Positions 25,001 to 33,623 of a DNA stretch of 64,000 bases are shown piece by piece. Under the pieces are notes generated by a model. The model did no database searches and was not told the DNA's origin. It was given only the letters and a program-made list of their open reading frames with translations. A program made the position numbers and the translations under genes. The stretch comes from CAYWXK01 sp964462515 (lineage in GTDB: Bacteria; Planctomycetota; Phycisphaerae; Sedimentisphaerales; Anaerobacaceae): the NCBI GenBank assembly GCA_964462515.1, contig CAYWXK010000002.1, forward strand, positions 62,001 through 126,000, read 5' to 3'. Each line of letters opens with the position of its first letter. Positions within the stretch are counted from its first letter, which is position 1.

Positions 25001-27538
25001 CCAGTACCGTGGCCTGGGGTGTATCACGCGGATGTGACCGCTCAGTCCAAGCGGGGATACCAATTGTTTATTCTAAATCTGTTCCCACTGCAATATATAC
25101 CCACGACTGGTGAGATTTCTTATGCTACGAAACTGCGTCTGGAAATTGATCTGGTGGATGCACCAAACTCAGATGTATTAAGGCCTTCAGATAAGGTAAA
25201 AGCGGAACTGGCGGCAAGCGTGGACAATCCGAGCGTTTTGAAAGAATATCCCGAAACTGGAACCTTACTTGAGAAGCTCGATGGGCCATCGACTTTGCCT
25301 TCTGGTGGTCCATACCAATACGTAATCATTACAAATGAGACTTTAAAGAGTGCGTCGGGTCAGTGGAACTTCCAGGCGCTGCGCGATGCTAAAATTGCCA
25401 AAGGTGTCACTGCGACCATTGTTACAACCGAGTGGATATACGCCAAGTATGGCGGGACGCGACCGGATGGTGACAGCGACAACCAGACACGGATACGCAA
25501 CTTCCTGATGGATGCTTACCAGAACTGGGGGACAGAATATGTCCTGCTGGGCGGAACCAACGATATAGTTCCAGCTCGGATGTTTTGGGTGGAGTCGAAG
25601 ACCACCCCGAATGAGATTGATACGATGCCGGTTGATATGTATTACGGTTGCGTTGAGCCGGCGACGTGCACTTTTGATTACGATGCTGACAGCCTTTATG
25701 GTGAGCCGACCGATGGTGTTGGAGGTGGTGATATCGACCTATGCGCTGAGATATATGTAGGACGGGCTACGGTGGCAAATGCTGCAGAACTGGCAAACTT
25801 CATCAGGAAAACTTTAACTTATGACTCAACAGAATTAAAAGACACCTATCTGCCAAGAGTAACAATGCTCGGTGAATGTTTGAATGAATATATCCCCGTG
25901 TATGCTAAACCTTATATGGAGCAGATTCGTTTGGGTGGTGATTATGATGGCTACTTCACCTGTGGATTCGAGAATCATTTACAGACACACTTCATTGACT
26001 TTAATACTGTGGGCTGTCTGCCTGGAAGCCCGAGTTGTTGTTGGCCTCTATACGATAAGGACTCAACTTGGGAAATTAGCAAACTTCTTGACCTGATGAA
26101 TGGTGGGATACATATATTCAATCATTTAGGGCATGCAAATTATACATCTGATATGAAATTAGACACATCGGACCTGTCAATTCTGACAAATACTGATTAC
26201 TTCTTTGTTTATTCCCAAGGTTGTATGCCGGGTGGCTTTGACACATCTAACTGTTTCACTGAAGTTATCACGTCGATGGAGCACGGTGCCTTCGCAGCGG
26301 TTATGAATGCTCGTTTCGGCTGGTATAGGAACGACGGTACCGATGGTCCCAGCCAGCGATTCAACCGGCAGTTCTGGGATGCTATACTGTGCGAAGATAT
26401 GCTGGAGATGGGCCGGGCCAATCAGGACAGCAAAGAGGACAACCTATGGGATATCAACGGTGAATGCATTCGATGGTGCTACTATGAACTGAACCTATTT
26501 GGAGATCCGGAGCAACAATTCCGCTTTACTGACTTGAACAGACGACCGTATGACCCGAACGCTTCGTGGCTTGAGTTCGAGCCCGATGCCGGCACCGTTT
26601 CGCCCGGTGGTGTAAACGATGTTAACGTAATATTCGACGCTAACCTGCCTCCCGGAACTTATGATGGCTACATCACCATTTCTTCAGAGGATGTCTGCGA
26701 CATAGAGATACCCGTTAGAATGACAGTAGAACCGTCCGATTACTTTACCGAACTTTTTGAAGCTGATTATTTTGAGCCGAACAATCCCAATTGCAATGAC
26801 ATGAAGAATCGGACATTAATTTTCGTTCCCGATGGGTCGAGTAATTATTACAGCGCCTGCAGCAGCGAAGCAGCATGTTTTCCAGTTGATCCAAACGGGG
26901 GAACAATTATCTCGCTTGGGGACGATGATTATGAGCCAGTAACTCTTCAGGACCCTGACGTTAATTTCTATGGCACCAACTATGATACTTTCTTTATCTC
27001 CAGCAATGGCTATATTACTTTCGCGTCTCCGGATATCAGATGTACAGAAAGTCTAGTCGATCACTTTACCCTACCTCGAATATCAGCTTTGTTTGACGAT
27101 CTTAACCCATCTGCTGGCGGTACAATCTCCTGGAAACAACTTAGTGATAGAATTGCAGTAACCTTTGAAAATGTGCCGGAATACAGCTTATCCAACAGTA
27201 ACAGTTTCCAGGTTGAATTATTTTTCAACGGTATGATAAGAATTACATGGCTTAACATTGATTCCTTAGATGGACTTGTTGGACTTTCGGAAGGTATGGA
27301 GCTGCCTGCCGACTTCGTAGAAAGTGACCTATCAGAGTACAGACTATCGGGTGATATTGATGGCGATTGTGCTGTTGATTTCGCCGATTTCGCCACGCTT
27401 GCGTCATACTGGCTGTCTAACGGCTGCACGGCTGAAAATGATTGGTGCGGTGGAACAGACATTAATAGAAATGGTAAAGTTGATTTAGAAGATCTAAGTG
27501 AATGCACTATGCATTGGCTGGAATGTATAAGGATGTAG
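22067..27538 (+). CDS. Giant secreted gingipain-like (C25) cysteine peptidase with dockerin-like C-terminus
   Basis: An 1823-residue exported protein with signal peptide (about 1-30) and ribosome binding site AAGGAGGA. In order: an N-terminal beta region; BACON/Ig-like repeats with the phrase W(L/I)xVxPxxGTL near residues 325 and 755; a laminin-G/DUF1080-like domain (about 441-640) opening EDFNDGQAQDW; a propeptide-like part; then a C25 peptidase domain (about 1080-1490) with catalytic His in FNHLGH (His1356) and Cys in YSQGC (Cys1386), spaced as in gingipains. The end (about 1761-1820) carries two Ca-binding dockerin-like repeats, GDIDGDCAVDFADF and DINRNGKVDLEDL. It is likely an extracellular or surface protease. 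Confidence 0.88.
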   Translation: MKCHSYHSQIISLLISLSLVAFALGQLVEGATNQTLYDPDNYGLYDVTTGSGSTNISGGRNDAYDGAYILRINGVNYDAKDLLLVGRNIVASGETLSNLRVTRKIYVPASKDGELGNFGRWYDALYNPTGMPITVSIEYYSNLGSDSSTVITRTGDGDTIVEIKDSWVATDDYDGGGDPPLAHVIYISGGEEEPDFCSGYNGSDVISWRYDNVRIEPGQTIAFLTFAIQEQTRAKSWQEAEGIVASLNSKDLNSVALRGLSQTEYKQLVNTPPPPGLQVSAIEPPEDFNSVGDEGNGPEKFNPPCKEYILTNTSPDSLDWVIEPNVPWLSVDPNSGTLSGGDNIGVTICLNESVADLDPNTYSGKIFFRDLTSGFSQERNAALTVKKVPGEIDVEPNEVDFGDVIFGLSKSEKRQVTISNIDLNHRHELIVEDISLGNYLEDFNDGQAQDWQAHTNGTWDVVFEDVGHPNNGEYKPKAASNGKWMQSTFIGKKWKDFSTKVKIRKNYNDYSEAGIFVRASDDFSYIDGKGSAYIIDISDWLDGWYYRISKYVSGSHSYLQDWTLSSYLNSGEAGNVIEIVIEGSTIKVYFNGNLEWSGNDTDIAGPGRIGLLAYQEYTNYGYYFDDVRVKEQGLTDGFELGVLPRGGPPWELKTPYDSNEPNSIVVDVNFAPGDVREYQSVLVIKSDDEDELVVEVKLKGKGIRDYLVIEPNESSVYKFSGHPGGPFFPWNTSYELYNDGPNDIEWSAEPNVDWLDVNPTGGTLEPNESILVTVMPNAQAESLPEGYHCGDVNFTDITTTVIQKRGVCLDIYSESKIWTSPQYFDVTLAYGETETKILTIGNTGSAPLSFALSGRQTSFTPLLAQKPASAVAQFEMGEEKMVLEYEFGRPIVSRRDDYDWVKIEGLEQYLRVGAPIVPVCPVKVLVPFSKEVAAIRVVVVDEQQLDGRYYLPPAQSPYPIIYEGVVEATKPDPAVYGQPVPWPGVYHADVTAQSKRGYQLFILNLFPLQYIPTTGEISYATKLRLEIDLVDAPNSDVLRPSDKVKAELAASVDNPSVLKEYPETGTLLEKLDGPSTLPSGGPYQYVIITNETLKSASGQWNFQALRDAKIAKGVTATIVTTEWIYAKYGGTRPDGDSDNQTRIRNFLMDAYQNWGTEYVLLGGTNDIVPARMFWVESKTTPNEIDTMPVDMYYGCVEPATCTFDYDADSLYGEPTDGVGGGDIDLCAEIYVGRATVANAAELANFIRKTLTYDSTELKDTYLPRVTMLGECLNEYIPVYAKPYMEQIRLGGDYDGYFTCGFENHLQTHFIDFNTVGCLPGSPSCCWPLYDKDSTWEISKLLDLMNGGIHIFNHLGHANYTSDMKLDTSDLSILTNTDYFFVYSQGCMPGGFDTSNCFTEVITSMEHGAFAAVMNARFGWYRNDGTDGPSQRFNRQFWDAILCEDMLEMGRANQDSKEDNLWDINGECIRWCYYELNLFGDPEQQFRFTDLNRRPYDPNASWLEFEPDAGTVSPGGVNDVNVIFDANLPPGTYDGYITISSEDVCDIEIPVRMTVEPSDYFTELFEADYFEPNNPNCNDMKNRTLIFVPDGSSNYYSACSSEAACFPVDPNGGTIISLGDDDYEPVTLQDPDVNFYGTNYDTFFISSNGYITFASPDIRCTESLVDHFTLPRISALFDDLNPSAGGTISWKQLSDRIAVTFENVPEYSLSNSNSFQVELFFNGMIRITWLNIDSLDGLVGLSEGMELPADFVESDLSEYRLSGDIDGDCAVDFADFATLASYWLSNGCTAENDWCGGTDINRNGKVDLEDLSECTMHWLECIRM

Positions 27539-27753
27539 GATAAAGTATAATATTTGTATATTGTTGTTGGACGTGCAAGAGAAGTCATTGCTCACAACTG
27601 TCCCAAGAATTGTAGGGTTTTTAGTCCTCCCGACTACGTTCAGGACAGGCCCTACACGAGAATTACAATTCTTCAACAGATTCCTCGACCATGCATGGAA
27701 TGACCGCGTCATATTGCGTTGTCGTGACGGCGGTGGGGAAACAAAGGAAAACC

Positions 27754-27838
27754 GCACGTGAAACGTGGGGCTAAATAACCCTCAGGACAAGCCTGGGGGC
27801 TAACCAGCCCTGCAACAAGTTGCGGGGCTACGGTTTTT
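27754..27838. repeat. Three tandem hairpins ending GGGGCTA, possible terminator
   Basis: Three consecutive stem-loops each end in gggGCTA(A): cacgtgaaacgtggggcta, ccctcagg...cctgggggcta and ccctgcaacaagttgcggggcta. The last (27808-27827) is followed 5 bases later by TTTTTT (27833-27838), so it could end plus-strand transcription from the protease gene, which converges with the next gene. Confidence 0.5.
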
Positions 27839-29045
27839 TGAAGGGGCGGTAGAGGGGGTCGCCGATTAGAATCAGCCGCCAGGAATTGAATGGATTTGTG
27901 CGGTAATAAGCCTCAACAAGACATTTGCCATCAAATAACTCCCCGAAAAATGCCATCGGTTCAGGAAACGCGTGCAGATACGGTTCAGCCACCGCCCCCA
28001 GCGTGGCGGTTATTCCATCCCGAAGCATAGCCGGACACCACCGGCTGCTATTGGGGTCGCGAAGGCCCTCGGCCTCAAAACTGGAGATGTGATAGCCTAT
28101 CGCACCATCGACAAAATCAAAGGCATCAACATATTTTCTTAAGCTATACCAGCCGCAATAGATAGCCGTCTGCGGGCAGGAATTTGGCTCGAACAGTTTT
28201 TCTGTTTGCTCCTCTTTGACGGGCATTCCTACACGCAATCTTATAAACATCGCTAAATTCAGCAAAGATTGGTCGAAGAAGCCGAACAAATCCCTTTGAT
28301 GTGCAATGCCGCGCGAATCAATATAGGCGATGCCTTTCAAGCCAGTTTTTTCCGCGGCAATTGCCTTATCAATAAGGCCTTTGACAGTAGAATAGTCCGG
28401 CCCATCAAGACGGCTGACCATAAGCGTCCTGAAATCCAGACCTACCAGGTCGCCTTTAAGCATATTTGGCTGCCATTGATATAACTCATATATTCCGAAC
28501 AATAACATTGACAATTCGCTGTCAACCGACGCATCTGTTTGGCTGCCGCTGATTCGGTCGATGTCCATTTGCATCTGACCAAGTCGGTGACTTATTTGTT
28601 GATATTCAGGCGAACCAGTCAAACCGCTTTGCTCTAACTGCGAGAGTCTATCTTTCTGTTGCCTGGCTAATTCTTTTAATTCTTTCAATCTGCCTTCCAA
28701 GCCTATTATCATCCCACGAGGTCCTACCTTAATGGGAACACCATAAGTTGTCAGCAGGCATCGAATTTTGCCAGGCGGTTGAGCAGCAAGCAATTTCTTG
28801 CGAATAGGCTCTGCGAGGTGTCTTTCGTAGTCATCTCTACTGATTGTATCGTTAAGGGCCGTCCCTAAAGACAAAGACAGGATATTCCTGGTCGGCACGC
28901 TGCGCATTTGACAATAGTATCGAGCGATCCGTCCGGATGCTGCAACATCTTTGTTCGCTATGACCAGAATCTCATCCGGCTCTAATGCAAATGCTGTGCT
29001 GCAGAACACCGATAGAAAAATAACTATGCCGATTCTATAGACCAT
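27828..29045 (-). CDS. TIGR03790 family exported protein
   Basis: About 405 residues with a signal peptide (ends near CSTAFA) followed by the family opening ALEPDEILVIANKDVAASG, then AxYYCxxRxVPxxNIL, LLTTYGVPIKV near residue 100 and DGAIGYHISSFEA in the C-terminal half. TIGR03790 proteins are exported, of unknown function, and frequent in planctomycetes. A coiled stretch lies around 120-170. I prefer ATG 29045; TTG 29063 would add six residues. A truncated second copy of its 5' end lies upstream at 29115-29217. Confidence 0.85.
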   Translation of the reverse strand: MVYRIGIVIFLSVFCSTAFALEPDEILVIANKDVAASGRIARYYCQMRSVPTRNILSLSLGTALNDTISRDDYERHLAEPIRKKLLAAQPPGKIRCLLTTYGVPIKVGPRGMIIGLEGRLKELKELARQQKDRLSQLEQSGLTGSPEYQQISHRLGQMQMDIDRISGSQTDASVDSELSMLLFGIYELYQWQPNMLKGDLVGLDFRTLMVSRLDGPDYSTVKGLIDKAIAAEKTGLKGIAYIDSRGIAHQRDLFGFFDQSLLNLAMFIRLRVGMPVKEEQTEKLFEPNSCPQTAIYCGWYSLRKYVDAFDFVDGAIGYHISSFEAEGLRDPNSSRWCPAMLRDGITATLGAVAEPYLHAFPEPMAFFGELFDGKCLVEAYYRTNPFNSWRLILIGDPLYRPFKKP

Positions 29046-29093
29046 TTTAAATTCACGTTTCAATTGATATTAACTCAAAGGAAAAAGGAAATT

Positions 29094-29118
29094 GGTGGGC
29101 TAAAGCCCACCCTACAAT
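29094..29118. repeat. Palindromic repeat GGTGGGCTAAAGCCCACC + CTACAAT
   Basis: A perfect inverted repeat, GGTGGGC around TAAA with GCCCACC (29094-29111), followed by CTACAAT. A sister copy at 55347-55370 has a different stem (GGTGTGC-GGA-GCACACC) but the same CTACAAT tail, so the stem changes while the tag is kept. Confidence 0.75.
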
Positions 29119-29217
29119 ATCTTTGTTTGCTATGACCATAATCTCGTCAGGCTCTAATGCAAATCCTACGCCACAGCACACCAACATCAGCAAAGAAATT
29201 ACGCCTGTTCTAACCAT
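29115..29217 (-). pseudogene. Truncated TIGR03790 gene remnant (5' end only)
   Basis: On the minus strand an ATG at 29217 begins a frame reading a signal peptide then FALEPDEIMVIANKDI, closely matching the N-terminus of the complete TIGR03790 protein just downstream (FALEPDEILVIANKDV). Similarity holds for about 34 codons and stops exactly where the palindromic repeat at 29094-29118 begins. So it is the leftover 5' end of a duplicate gene. It overlaps the last codons of the sugar transferase gene in another frame. Confidence 0.8.
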
Positions 29218-29869
29218 CATCTTGTTTATTGTTTTTTTTGTTTTTTGTTTTTTGTTTTTTTTCTCCTCGTGTGTATTCGGATTGTGAATATCTTTTCTCG
29301 TAGATGCCCTTTCGCCGAAATACCTGAGCTAAAGTTAGCAGGGTTATCTTGCAATCCAGCCAGAAGGAGGCTGACTCAACGTATTTGACATCAAGCTCAA
29401 GCTTGTCTTCTCTGGTAGCCTCACCTCTACCTTTTATTTGTGCTAATCCTGTCAAGCCCGGCTTAACTAACAGGCGTTTTTTTTGCCACTCGTCCCACTC
29501 AGCTATCTGTGAAAGATAAAGCGGACGGGGTCCCACGATACTCATATCCCCTTTTAGCACGTTAAAGAATTGCGGCAATTCATCAAGGGAATATTCCCGC
29601 AGGAATTTTCCTAATTTAGTCAGCCGGAGGTCTTCAGAAGATTTCGGACTCGGGCCGAAAGCGTCAACACCAGCTTTCATTGTGCGGAATTTATAAAAGA
29701 CAAACGGCTTACCATCTTTGCCCGCTCTTTCCTGCTTAAATATCACAGGCCCTTGATTACCGAGCTTAATGGCTATCGCTATGACCGCAAAAGCCGGAAA
29801 GAGGACAGCCATCGCCACCAGCGAAACAAAAGCGTCAAACGTGCGTTTGCAAACCTTGTAAAGACTCAT
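29210..29869 (-). CDS. Polyprenyl-phosphate sugar-1-phosphate transferase (exopolysaccharide initiation)
   Basis: Bacterial sugar transferase (PF02397 type) that loads the first sugar phosphate onto undecaprenyl phosphate at the inner membrane. About 219 residues: CKRTFDAFVSLVAMAVLFP re-entrant helix, GPVIFKQERAGKDGKPF, YKFRTMK, SLDELPQFFNVLKGDMSIVG and RPLYL, KPGLTGLAQIKGRGE. It is the short PglC-like form without the extra N-terminal helices. The C-terminal tail is lysine/asparagine-rich, encoded by a slippery T-run array (29231-29262). ATG 29869 is preferred over GTG 29887. It is the last gene of the polysaccharide locus. Confidence 0.92.
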   Translation of the reverse strand: MSLYKVCKRTFDAFVSLVAMAVLFPAFAVIAIAIKLGNQGPVIFKQERAGKDGKPFVFYKFRTMKAGVDAFGPSPKSSEDLRLTKLGKFLREYSLDELPQFFNVLKGDMSIVGPRPLYLSQIAEWDEWQKKRLLVKPGLTGLAQIKGRGEATREDKLELDVKYVESASFWLDCKITLLTLAQVFRRKGIYEKRYSQSEYTRGEKKQKTKNKKNNKQDDG

Positions 29870-30071
29870 ACACTCTTGCCAAATCACTAAAGAATGCTAT
29901 TTTATAAGCCGACTTTAAGAAACGAAAGGTAAGTTTATCTGGATGCGCTCCGGGCATCAACATAGAAGCGCAAGTCTGGACAAGGCCGAATAAGTCCGGT
30001 AAACTATCTGATACTCGGCAAAACAAACACAACGATTATCCAGGGAATTATTCAGACAGAAGGCTAAAATT

Positions 30072-31217
30072 ATGCTGGATAACCTCATAGGCGACAAAAG
30101 ACCTATAAGCTGGGTCATCCAATTTTGGCCTGTGCTGGTATTTTCATTTGTTTCAGCCCTGGTTGCCACGTCGCTGTGCAAGAAGATTGCACTAAAGTTT
30201 GGAATTGTTGACAAACCTGACAACCTGGTAAAGACCCACAAGGGCTCCATTGCCTATCTTGGCGGTATCGGGATGCTGGTTGGATTAACAGTCGGCATAT
30301 TTACGGGCATCTATCACATTCGCAATCTGGAGAACTTCGCCTTAACCTTCACCTGGCTGATGGGTGTGCTGGCAGGAGGAGCAATAGCATGCCTTGTCGG
30401 TCTTATGGATGATATATTCAACTTAAAACCCTGGCAAAAGATGCTCGGGCAGGGCATTGCTGCCAGCGCATTAGTCATAGTCTCTATCAGGCCGGCCCTG
30501 CGTTACTTTACCGTGCCGTTTGGCTGGGAAATGCCGCAAAATGTGGAAATCATTTTTGGGGTTCCGGTTGTAGTTTTCTTCGTGGTCGGTGCAACAAATT
30601 CGCTGAATCTGCTTGACGGTCTCGATGGTTTATGCGCAGGCGTTACGGCCATTATCTCAATAGCTATTTTGTTACTGACCGTTCATTTGAGCACGTGGGA
30701 ATACAGTGAAGTCGGCGACCCGGTGCGTTTGATAATCTGTCTGGGACTTCTGGGGGGGGTATGCGGCTTTTTGCCTTTCAATCGGCATCCGGCAAAGATA
30801 TTTATGGGAGATGCCGGAAGTATGCTCCTCGGATTCGTGATGGCTGCCCTTATGATTCTATTCGCGGAAAGAATCCCGCGATGGTGGATGGCCTCCATCG
30901 TAGTCTTTGGTCTGCCTATTCTCGATACAGCCGTCGCTCTCGTGCGGCGATTCATTAATAAACGACCGCTATTCGTATCCGACCGCGGCCACATATATGA
31001 CCAGATGATTGATAGAGGAATACCACTTAAAAAAACCGTCGCTATATGCTACGGCTTAGCTGCCATATACGCTGCCATTGGAATCCTTATGAGTCAAATA
31101 AGAACCAGATATGCCTTGGTCGTTTATATATTCGTTTTTGTGGTTTCAGCTATCGTGGTTTGGGCAAAAGGCTACCTGAAGATGAAAGGTCTCCGCGGAG
31201 CAATCCGAAAGGAATAA
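30072..31217 (+). CDS. Undecaprenyl-phosphate N-acetylhexosamine-1-phosphate transferase (WecA/TagO type)
   Basis: Multi-pass PNPT-family enzyme (381 residues, about 10-11 helices) that transfers GlcNAc-1-P or a similar sugar phosphate to undecaprenyl phosphate, starting a glycan chain. Motifs: DKPDNLVKTHKGSIAYLGG near residue 45, GLMDDIFNL near 117 (catalytic DD), NSLNLLDGLDGL near 177, FMGDAGSMLLG near 245, and the cytoplasmic RRF...DRGHIYDQM substrate loop near 300. AGAAGG at 30058-30063 supports the start. It is the only plus-strand gene in a 20-kb minus-strand locus. MraY is excluded by the WecA-like HIYDQ loop. Confidence 0.92.
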   Translation: MLDNLIGDKRPISWVIQFWPVLVFSFVSALVATSLCKKIALKFGIVDKPDNLVKTHKGSIAYLGGIGMLVGLTVGIFTGIYHIRNLENFALTFTWLMGVLAGGAIACLVGLMDDIFNLKPWQKMLGQGIAASALVIVSIRPALRYFTVPFGWEMPQNVEIIFGVPVVVFFVVGATNSLNLLDGLDGLCAGVTAIISIAILLLTVHLSTWEYSEVGDPVRLIICLGLLGGVCGFLPFNRHPAKIFMGDAGSMLLGFVMAALMILFAERIPRWWMASIVVFGLPILDTAVALVRRFINKRPLFVSDRGHIYDQMIDRGIPLKKTVAICYGLAAIYAAIGILMSQIRTRYALVVYIFVFVVSAIVVWAKGYLKMKGLRGAIRKE

Positions 31218-31293
31218 CGACTTCTCGTACCTCCTGTTTTCGCTGAACCGGATTGGTCTGACTAACATAAAGCGCCGTTAACCGCACTCTGAT

Positions 31294-32220
31294 TTACAGT
31301 TTGTCTGACAGGCACTTTTGGCTTTTACACGCTCTTCTTATGTACTCTTGCCTTAAAACTCCGCTGACCTTATCTAACGTGCTGTTTATCCACCTGCTGC
31401 TCAAACCCCAGATGACACCTCTGAAAACGTAGGCTGCTTTTACACCCATCGCAAACCCTGGGCGGTACACTACGTTAAGAAGGGCATATTCTTTAGTAAA
31501 ACCAAATACGTTTATTAGATGTTCTTGGAAATGCGTTCTGTGATGAACGCTTCGGCTCCCATCCAACACATAATCCAATTTCCTCCGATTCAAACAATAC
31601 TCCAGAATCCCATCCATCAACCCGTAACTCGAATACTTTTCCAAAAACGCCGGATCATGCCTTATATTAGCCAGCCAGACCGCATTGTCCTGAATATAAT
31701 TCTCAGAAAAACTGACTAACTCGTTCCCGCAAAAACACCCAATATATTCTAATACACCCAGGATCTTCTTCGCAACTGCTACCCGCTCTTCCAAAATCTC
31801 ACAAGTCTCCGCCTCTGACCACCCCTTATATCTCGCAGTTGCCAATTGAGCAACCGTCGGGCACTTGCTCACCACTTCGTCAAACGTCAAAATGCGAACA
31901 GAAAAGTTTTTCCGTCCCTGCCTTATCATCCATCGCTTTTTTTTGTCTTTGATTTCTTCTACGGCCCACGGGCCTCTTTTAAGAACATACCACCACTCAC
32001 TACTCCTTACCTTTCCAAACCCGCTGTCCCATCGGACAAAAGGACGCCCTGATTTCTGAAGAACCTCCAAGGCTAATTCACGGGTTATCGAAGGGCAGCA
32101 GTGCGGAAGGTACGCGGGTATCATAAAGCCGCCATAATCGTACCAATCAACTCCTTCTACAGTAATCAAATAGTTGCCTTGTTCTTTCAAAAGCTGCGAG
32201 TATTTGTTATTAGAAACCAT
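31294..32220 (-). CDS. FemAB/GNAT-like acyltransferase-fold protein of the polysaccharide locus
   Basis: A 308-residue soluble protein. The central part (WSEAETCEILEERV ... GCFCGNELVSFSENYIQ ... SSYGLMDGILEYCL, residues about 145-230) resembles GNAT/FemAB-type transferases, which add amino-acyl or acyl groups to glycan or peptide acceptors. There is no clear acetyl-CoA P-loop that I can name. It lies between two glycan genes and could add an acyl or aminoacyl decoration. Assignment to the superfamily is tentative; the specific reaction is unknown. Confidence 0.6.
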   Translation of the reverse strand: MVSNNKYSQLLKEQGNYLITVEGVDWYDYGGFMIPAYLPHCCPSITRELALEVLQKSGRPFVRWDSGFGKVRSSEWWYVLKRGPWAVEEIKDKKKRWMIRQGRKNFSVRILTFDEVVSKCPTVAQLATARYKGWSEAETCEILEERVAVAKKILGVLEYIGCFCGNELVSFSENYIQDNAVWLANIRHDPAFLEKYSSYGLMDGILEYCLNRRKLDYVLDGSRSVHHRTHFQEHLINVFGFTKEYALLNVVYRPGFAMGVKAAYVFRGVIWGLSSRWINSTLDKVSGVLRQEYIRRACKSQKCLSDKL

Positions 32221-32266
32221 AGGGTGTTCCTAACATCCATTATAGGAAATCGTAAATCGAGAATAA

Positions 32267-33523
32267 TTACTTGACCGCTCGCTGTCTCTTATTACGTATC
32301 ACCTTATTTTGGAGGATGTCCATATACTTAACTGCGTGAACATTTCTATCAAAATGCTCTGAAACAAAGTTGCGGCCTTTCTGTCCGCACTGCTCGCACA
32401 AAATCGGGTCATTCTTAAACCTTAACACCGCCTCGGCAAACTCATTTGGGTTCTCCGGCTCAACATATATTCCCGCCCCGGAGTCTTCTACCAGTTTTCT
32501 TGTGACACCATCAATAGCGACAATTACAGGCCTTGCAGCAGACATATAATCAAAAATTTTGTTAGGGTACACCGTCTTGAACGTGTCTGTTTTCTTTAAC
32601 ACGGCGGTACACACGTCACTGGCGGCCAAATAATCACCAATAACATTCTTTGGCACAGAGTCAACAAACACAACATTATTCAATTGCCATTGAGACGCCT
32701 TTTCCTTCAGCATCGTTTTTTCCATACCGTCACCGACGAGCATAAAGACGATGTCTTTATCGTCTTTCAATAACTTAGCGGGTTCGAGGATTTGAATAAG
32801 ATGATTGGCAAGTCCATGTGCGCCAACATAGGTAATAACGAACTTATTACCCAGGCCGAGTTTTTCTCTGACCCAGTTATCCCGAGGCCCCGGCTTGATT
32901 ATGTCGAAATCTGCACCATTTGGTATCATACTAATCCGCTCCGGATTAACATTCTTTCTGGCGACTAAAATCTCTTCAAATGCAGGTGTCAAAACATTAA
33001 TCCAGCTTGCCGTTTTATAACTTTTTCTTTCAAGCCAGTAGCCTGCTTTTATCAACCACTTATTCGTCAGCACGCCTGTTTCGATAGCAGATTCAGGCCA
33101 GAGGTCTCGCACCTCAAAGACCATAGGAATTTTTTTTAGTTTACTTAAAATCCATCCTGTCAAGCCGACGGTTAGAGGCGGCGACGTGCAAATAATGACA
33201 TCACATTTGCCTGCATGCAAAAGCCCTGCCCATATAGAGCTGACTGCAAAAGATAAATAAGCCCAGAATCTTCCGACAAAGGTTTTATTATAACTTTCAC
33301 TTACATAACAGCGCAGAACCTCAATATTTTCCGACAGCTTTTCCCGGACGATGAACCTGCCTTTATATTCCTGGAGTTTTTCCCCGGTTGAATAGTGCAC
33401 CGTGCCTGCGAGAACGGTTATGCGATGGCCCATCTGAGACCAGAGTCTGGCAAACTGATTCCAGCGCGAACCACCTGCATCGTTTTTACCAAGAAAATAC
33501 TGGTGTACTACCAAAATGTGCAT
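32267..33523 (-). CDS. Glycosyltransferase family 4 protein
   Basis: A 418-residue GT-B retaining glycosyltransferase, similar in layout to WcaI/WbuB-type enzymes. Seen: N-terminal HQYFLGKNDAGGSRWNQFA, EVRDLWPESA near residue 135, the GT4 domain with ISMIPNGAD and ITYVGAHGLAN, and the nucleotide-sugar site region YPNKIFDYMSAARPVI followed by an acidic EPENPNEFAEA stretch. It would add a sugar to the lipid-linked repeat on the cytoplasmic face. 46 bases separate it from the next gene downstream in the locus. Donor and acceptor are unknown. Confidence 0.92.
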   Translation of the reverse strand: MHILVVHQYFLGKNDAGGSRWNQFARLWSQMGHRITVLAGTVHYSTGEKLQEYKGRFIVREKLSENIEVLRCYVSESYNKTFVGRFWAYLSFAVSSIWAGLLHAGKCDVIICTSPPLTVGLTGWILSKLKKIPMVFEVRDLWPESAIETGVLTNKWLIKAGYWLERKSYKTASWINVLTPAFEEILVARKNVNPERISMIPNGADFDIIKPGPRDNWVREKLGLGNKFVITYVGAHGLANHLIQILEPAKLLKDDKDIVFMLVGDGMEKTMLKEKASQWQLNNVVFVDSVPKNVIGDYLAASDVCTAVLKKTDTFKTVYPNKIFDYMSAARPVIVAIDGVTRKLVEDSGAGIYVEPENPNEFAEAVLRFKNDPILCEQCGQKGRNFVSEHFDRNVHAVKYMDILQNKVIRNKRQRAVK

Positions 33524-33623
33524 ACACTAACCCTCGACCGAAAACTTCCTAATGTTCACTCTATCGATAGATTACCCGCTCTTCTCTGTACCGGGGCCGC
33601 CCACCACCCTAACGCCCACTATA

